Assembly (NCBI GenBank): GCA_946481465.1 | Contig: CAMLOC010000274.1 | Span: 1-5,790 of the forward strand | Direction of reading: 5' to 3' | Source: an uncultured Shinella sp. | GTDB lineage: Bacteria > Pseudomonadota > Alphaproteobacteria > Rhizobiales > Rhizobiaceae | DNA length: 5,790 nucleotides | Shown here: piece by piece, positions 3,839-5,790 of the stretch | Layout: every line of letters begins with the position of its first letter | How positions within the stretch are numbered: the stretch's first letter is position 1 | Made by a program: the position numbers and the translations under genes | Notes under the pieces: generated by a model | The model's input: only the letters and a program-made list of their open reading frames with translations | Databases searched by the model: none | What the model was told of the DNA's origin: nothing

Positions 3839-5790
3839 TTATTCCTCGGCGGGAGGCGTTCCCTCGCCGGCGTCGACATCGCCTTCCATGGCGATCCCGT
3901 CCGTCTCGTCATCGTCGCCTTCCGGCTCGCTGATGCGCTCGACCGAGACGACCTTCTCGTCCTTTGCCGTGGAGAAGATGGTGACGCCCTTCGTGGCGCG
4001 GCTCGCGATGCGGATGCCGTCGACCGGCACGCGGATCAGCTGGCCGCCGTCGGAGACGAGCATGAGCTGGTCCTTCTCCTCGACCGGGAAGGCGGCGACG
4101 AGTTCGCCGATCTCGCTGGTCTTCGAGGTATCGGTGGCGCGGATGCCCTTGCCGCCGCGGCCCGAGGTGCGGAAGTCGTAAGAGGACGACCGCTTGCCAA
4201 AGCCCTTCTGCGAGACGGTGAGGACGAACTGTTCGCGCGCCCTCAGCTCCTGGTAGCGCTCGTCCGTGAGATCGCCGACTTCGCCGACCTCCTCGCCGAC
4301 CAGCGCGATATCCTCCTCGTCGACACCGCTGGCGCGGCGTTCGGCGGCGGAACGCTTCAGATAGGCGGCGCGCTCCCACGGCTCGGCCGCGACATGGCTG
4401 ACGATCGTCATCGAGATGATGCGGTCGCCGCTGCCCAGCGAGATGCCGCGCACGCCGACCGAGTTGCGGCCGGCAAAGACGCGCACGTCGTCGACCGGGA
4501 AGCGGATGCACTGGCCGAGCGCCGTCGTCAGCAGCACGTCGTCATGCTCCGTGCAGGTCTCGACATTGAGGATCTCGTCGCCCTCTTCCTCGAGCTTCAT
4601 CGCGATCTTGCCGTTGCGGTTGACCTGGACGAAGTCGGACAGCTTGTTGCGGCGCACCGTGCCGCGGGTGGTCGAGAACATGACGTCGAGGTTTTCCCAC
4701 GTCGTCTCGTCCTCGGGCAGCGGCATGATGGTGGTGATGCGCTCGCCGGGTTCCAGCGGCAGCATGTTGATCAGCGCCTTGCCCTTGGACTGCGGCGTGC
4801 CGATCGGCAGGCGCCAGACCTTTTCCTTGTAGACGATGCCGCGCGAAGAGAAGAACAGGACGGGCGTATGCGTATTGGTGACGAAGAGGCGGGTCGCGAA
4901 ATCCTCGTCCTTCATCGCCATGCCCGAACGGCCCTTGCCGCCGCGGCGCTGCGCGCGGTAGGTGGCGAGCGGCACGCGCTTGACATAGCCGGCATGCGAC
5001 ACGGTGACGACCATGTCCTCGCGGGCGATCAAGTCCTCGTCGTCCATGTCGGGACCGCCCTCGGCGATCTCGGTACGGCGCGGCGTGCCGAACTCGTCGC
5101 GCACGGCGATGAGTTCTTCCTTGACGATGTTCATCATGCGCAGGCGCGAGGACAGGATATCGAGATAGTCCTTGATCTCCTCGCCGATCTTGTTGAGTTC
5201 CTCGTCGATCTCGTCACGGCCGAGGGCCGTGAGGCGGGCGAGGCGCAGTTCGAGGATCGCGCGGGCCTGCTCTTCGGAAAGATTGTAGGTCAGGTCCTCG
5301 TTGATGCGGTGGCGCGGGTCGTCGATGAGGCGGATCAGCGCATCGACGTCCTTGGCCGGCCAGCGGCGCTCCATCAACTGCTCGCGCGCCGTCTGCGGAT
5401 CGGGCGCGCGGCGGATGAGGTTGATCACCTCGTCGATGTTCGCAACGGCGATGGCGAGACCCACCAAGACATGGGCGCGGTCGCGCGCCTTGCGCAGGAG
5501 ATACTTCGTGCGGCGGCTGACGACCTCCTCGCGGAAGGCGACGAAGGCGCGCAGCATGTCGAGCAGCGTCATCTGCTCCGGCTTGCCGCCGTTCAGCGCC
5601 ACCATGTTGCAGCCGAAGGAGGTCTGCAGCGGCGTGTAGCGGTAAAGCTGGTTGAGGATGACCTCGGCATTGGCGTCGCGCTTCAACTCGATGACGACGC
5701 GGTAGCCCTCGCGGTCGGACTCGTCGCGCAGGTCCGAGATGCCCTCGATGCGCTTCTCGCGCACCAGTTCGGCCATCTTCTCGATCATCG
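3839..5790 (-). CDS. gyrA: DNA gyrase subunit A, C-terminal part (5' end outside window)
   Basis: GyrA is the DNA-cutting and wrapping subunit of the A2B2 gyrase, which introduces negative supercoils using ATP. About 650 C-terminal residues are present; the winged-helix region and active-site tyrosine lie upstream of the window. The first ATG in the frame (5786-5788) is internal. The fragment opens in the tower domain (IEKMAELVREKRIEGISDL), then the coiled-coil arm (KARDRAHVLVGLAIAVANID at about 100-119, LSEEQARAILELRL). RRTEIAEG at about 237-244 leads to the beta-pinwheel DNA-wrapping domain. That domain starts with the GyrA box QRRGGKG at fragment residues 280-286, which marks gyrase rather than topoisomerase IV ParC. 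A charged insertion at about 466-519 and an acidic tail at 621-649 (EGDDDETD, ending PPAEE) stand out. The stop is TAA, and a shared terminator follows. Confidence 0.98.
   Translation of the reverse strand, partial: MIEKMAELVREKRIEGISDLRDESDREGYRVVIELKRDANAEVILNQLYRYTPLQTSFGCNMVALNGGKPEQMTLLDMLRAFVAFREEVVSRRTKYLLRKARDRAHVLVGLAIAVANIDEVINLIRRAPDPQTAREQLMERRWPAKDVDALIRLIDDPRHRINEDLTYNLSEEQARAILELRLARLTALGRDEIDEELNKIGEEIKDYLDILSSRLRMMNIVKEELIAVRDEFGTPRRTEIAEGGPDMDDEDLIAREDMVVTVSHAGYVKRVPLATYRAQRRGGKGRSGMAMKDEDFATRLFVTNTHTPVLFFSSRGIVYKEKVWRLPIGTPQSKGKALINMLPLEPGERITTIMPLPEDETTWENLDVMFSTTRGTVRRNKLSDFVQVNRNGKIAMKLEEEGDEILNVETCTEHDDVLLTTALGQCIRFPVDDVRVFAGRNSVGVRGISLGSGDRIISMTIVSHVAAEPWERAAYLKRSAAERRASGVDEEDIALVGEEVGEVGDLTDERYQELRAREQFVLTVSQKGFGKRSSSYDFRTSGRGGKGIRATDTSKTSEIGELVAAFPVEEKDQLMLVSDGGQLIRVPVDGIRIASRATKGVTIFSTAKDEKVVSVERISEPEGDDDETDGIAMEGDVDAGEGTPPAEE

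Overview
The window looks like ordinary chromosome from a GC-rich alphaproteobacterium, most likely a member of the Rhizobiaceae (Rhizobium, Ensifer or Shinella type). This rests on the strong G/C third-position bias, the sequence style of QueA, CoaD and GyrA, and the gyrA-coaD-ppiA-ppiB-queA gene order, which I recall as typical of that group. I see no mobile elements, CRISPR arrays, tRNA or rRNA genes.

Six housekeeping-type genes lie on the minus strand. In their direction of transcription, from high to low coordinates, these are: gyrA (5' end outside the window), coaD, an exported cyclophilin (ppiA), a cytoplasmic cyclophilin (ppiB), a small YdcZ-type DMT membrane protein, and queA (3' end outside the window). 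coaD, ppiA and ppiB are closely spaced and look like one transcription unit. It closes with a clear intrinsic terminator at about 1396-1429, and a hairpin with a short T tract at 1998-2036 sits between ppiA and ppiB. The DMT gene and queA are 8 bases apart and form a second unit downstream of the terminator. The products serve unrelated jobs: DNA supercoiling, coenzyme A synthesis, protein folding in two compartments, membrane transport and queuosine tRNA modification.

The unusual part is the 694-base gap between coaD and gyrA (3145-3838). It is not empty. On the plus strand, against all the neighbouring genes, it carries two very small predicted single-pass membrane proteins of 41 and 48 residues, each with a good Shine-Dalgarno sequence and only 14 bases apart. 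They are followed by a run of stem-loops that show CCUCC (anti-Shine-Dalgarno) motifs in or next to their loops. The run ends in a strong bidirectional terminator shared with gyrA. This resembles a 3'-UTR-derived or stand-alone trans-acting small RNA. Upstream of both the small genes and coaD is a GAAC-N7-GAAC element that matches the alphaproteobacterial LexA (SOS) box, with a third inverted half-site. The small operon, the candidate small RNA and the candidate SOS box are the items most worth following up.
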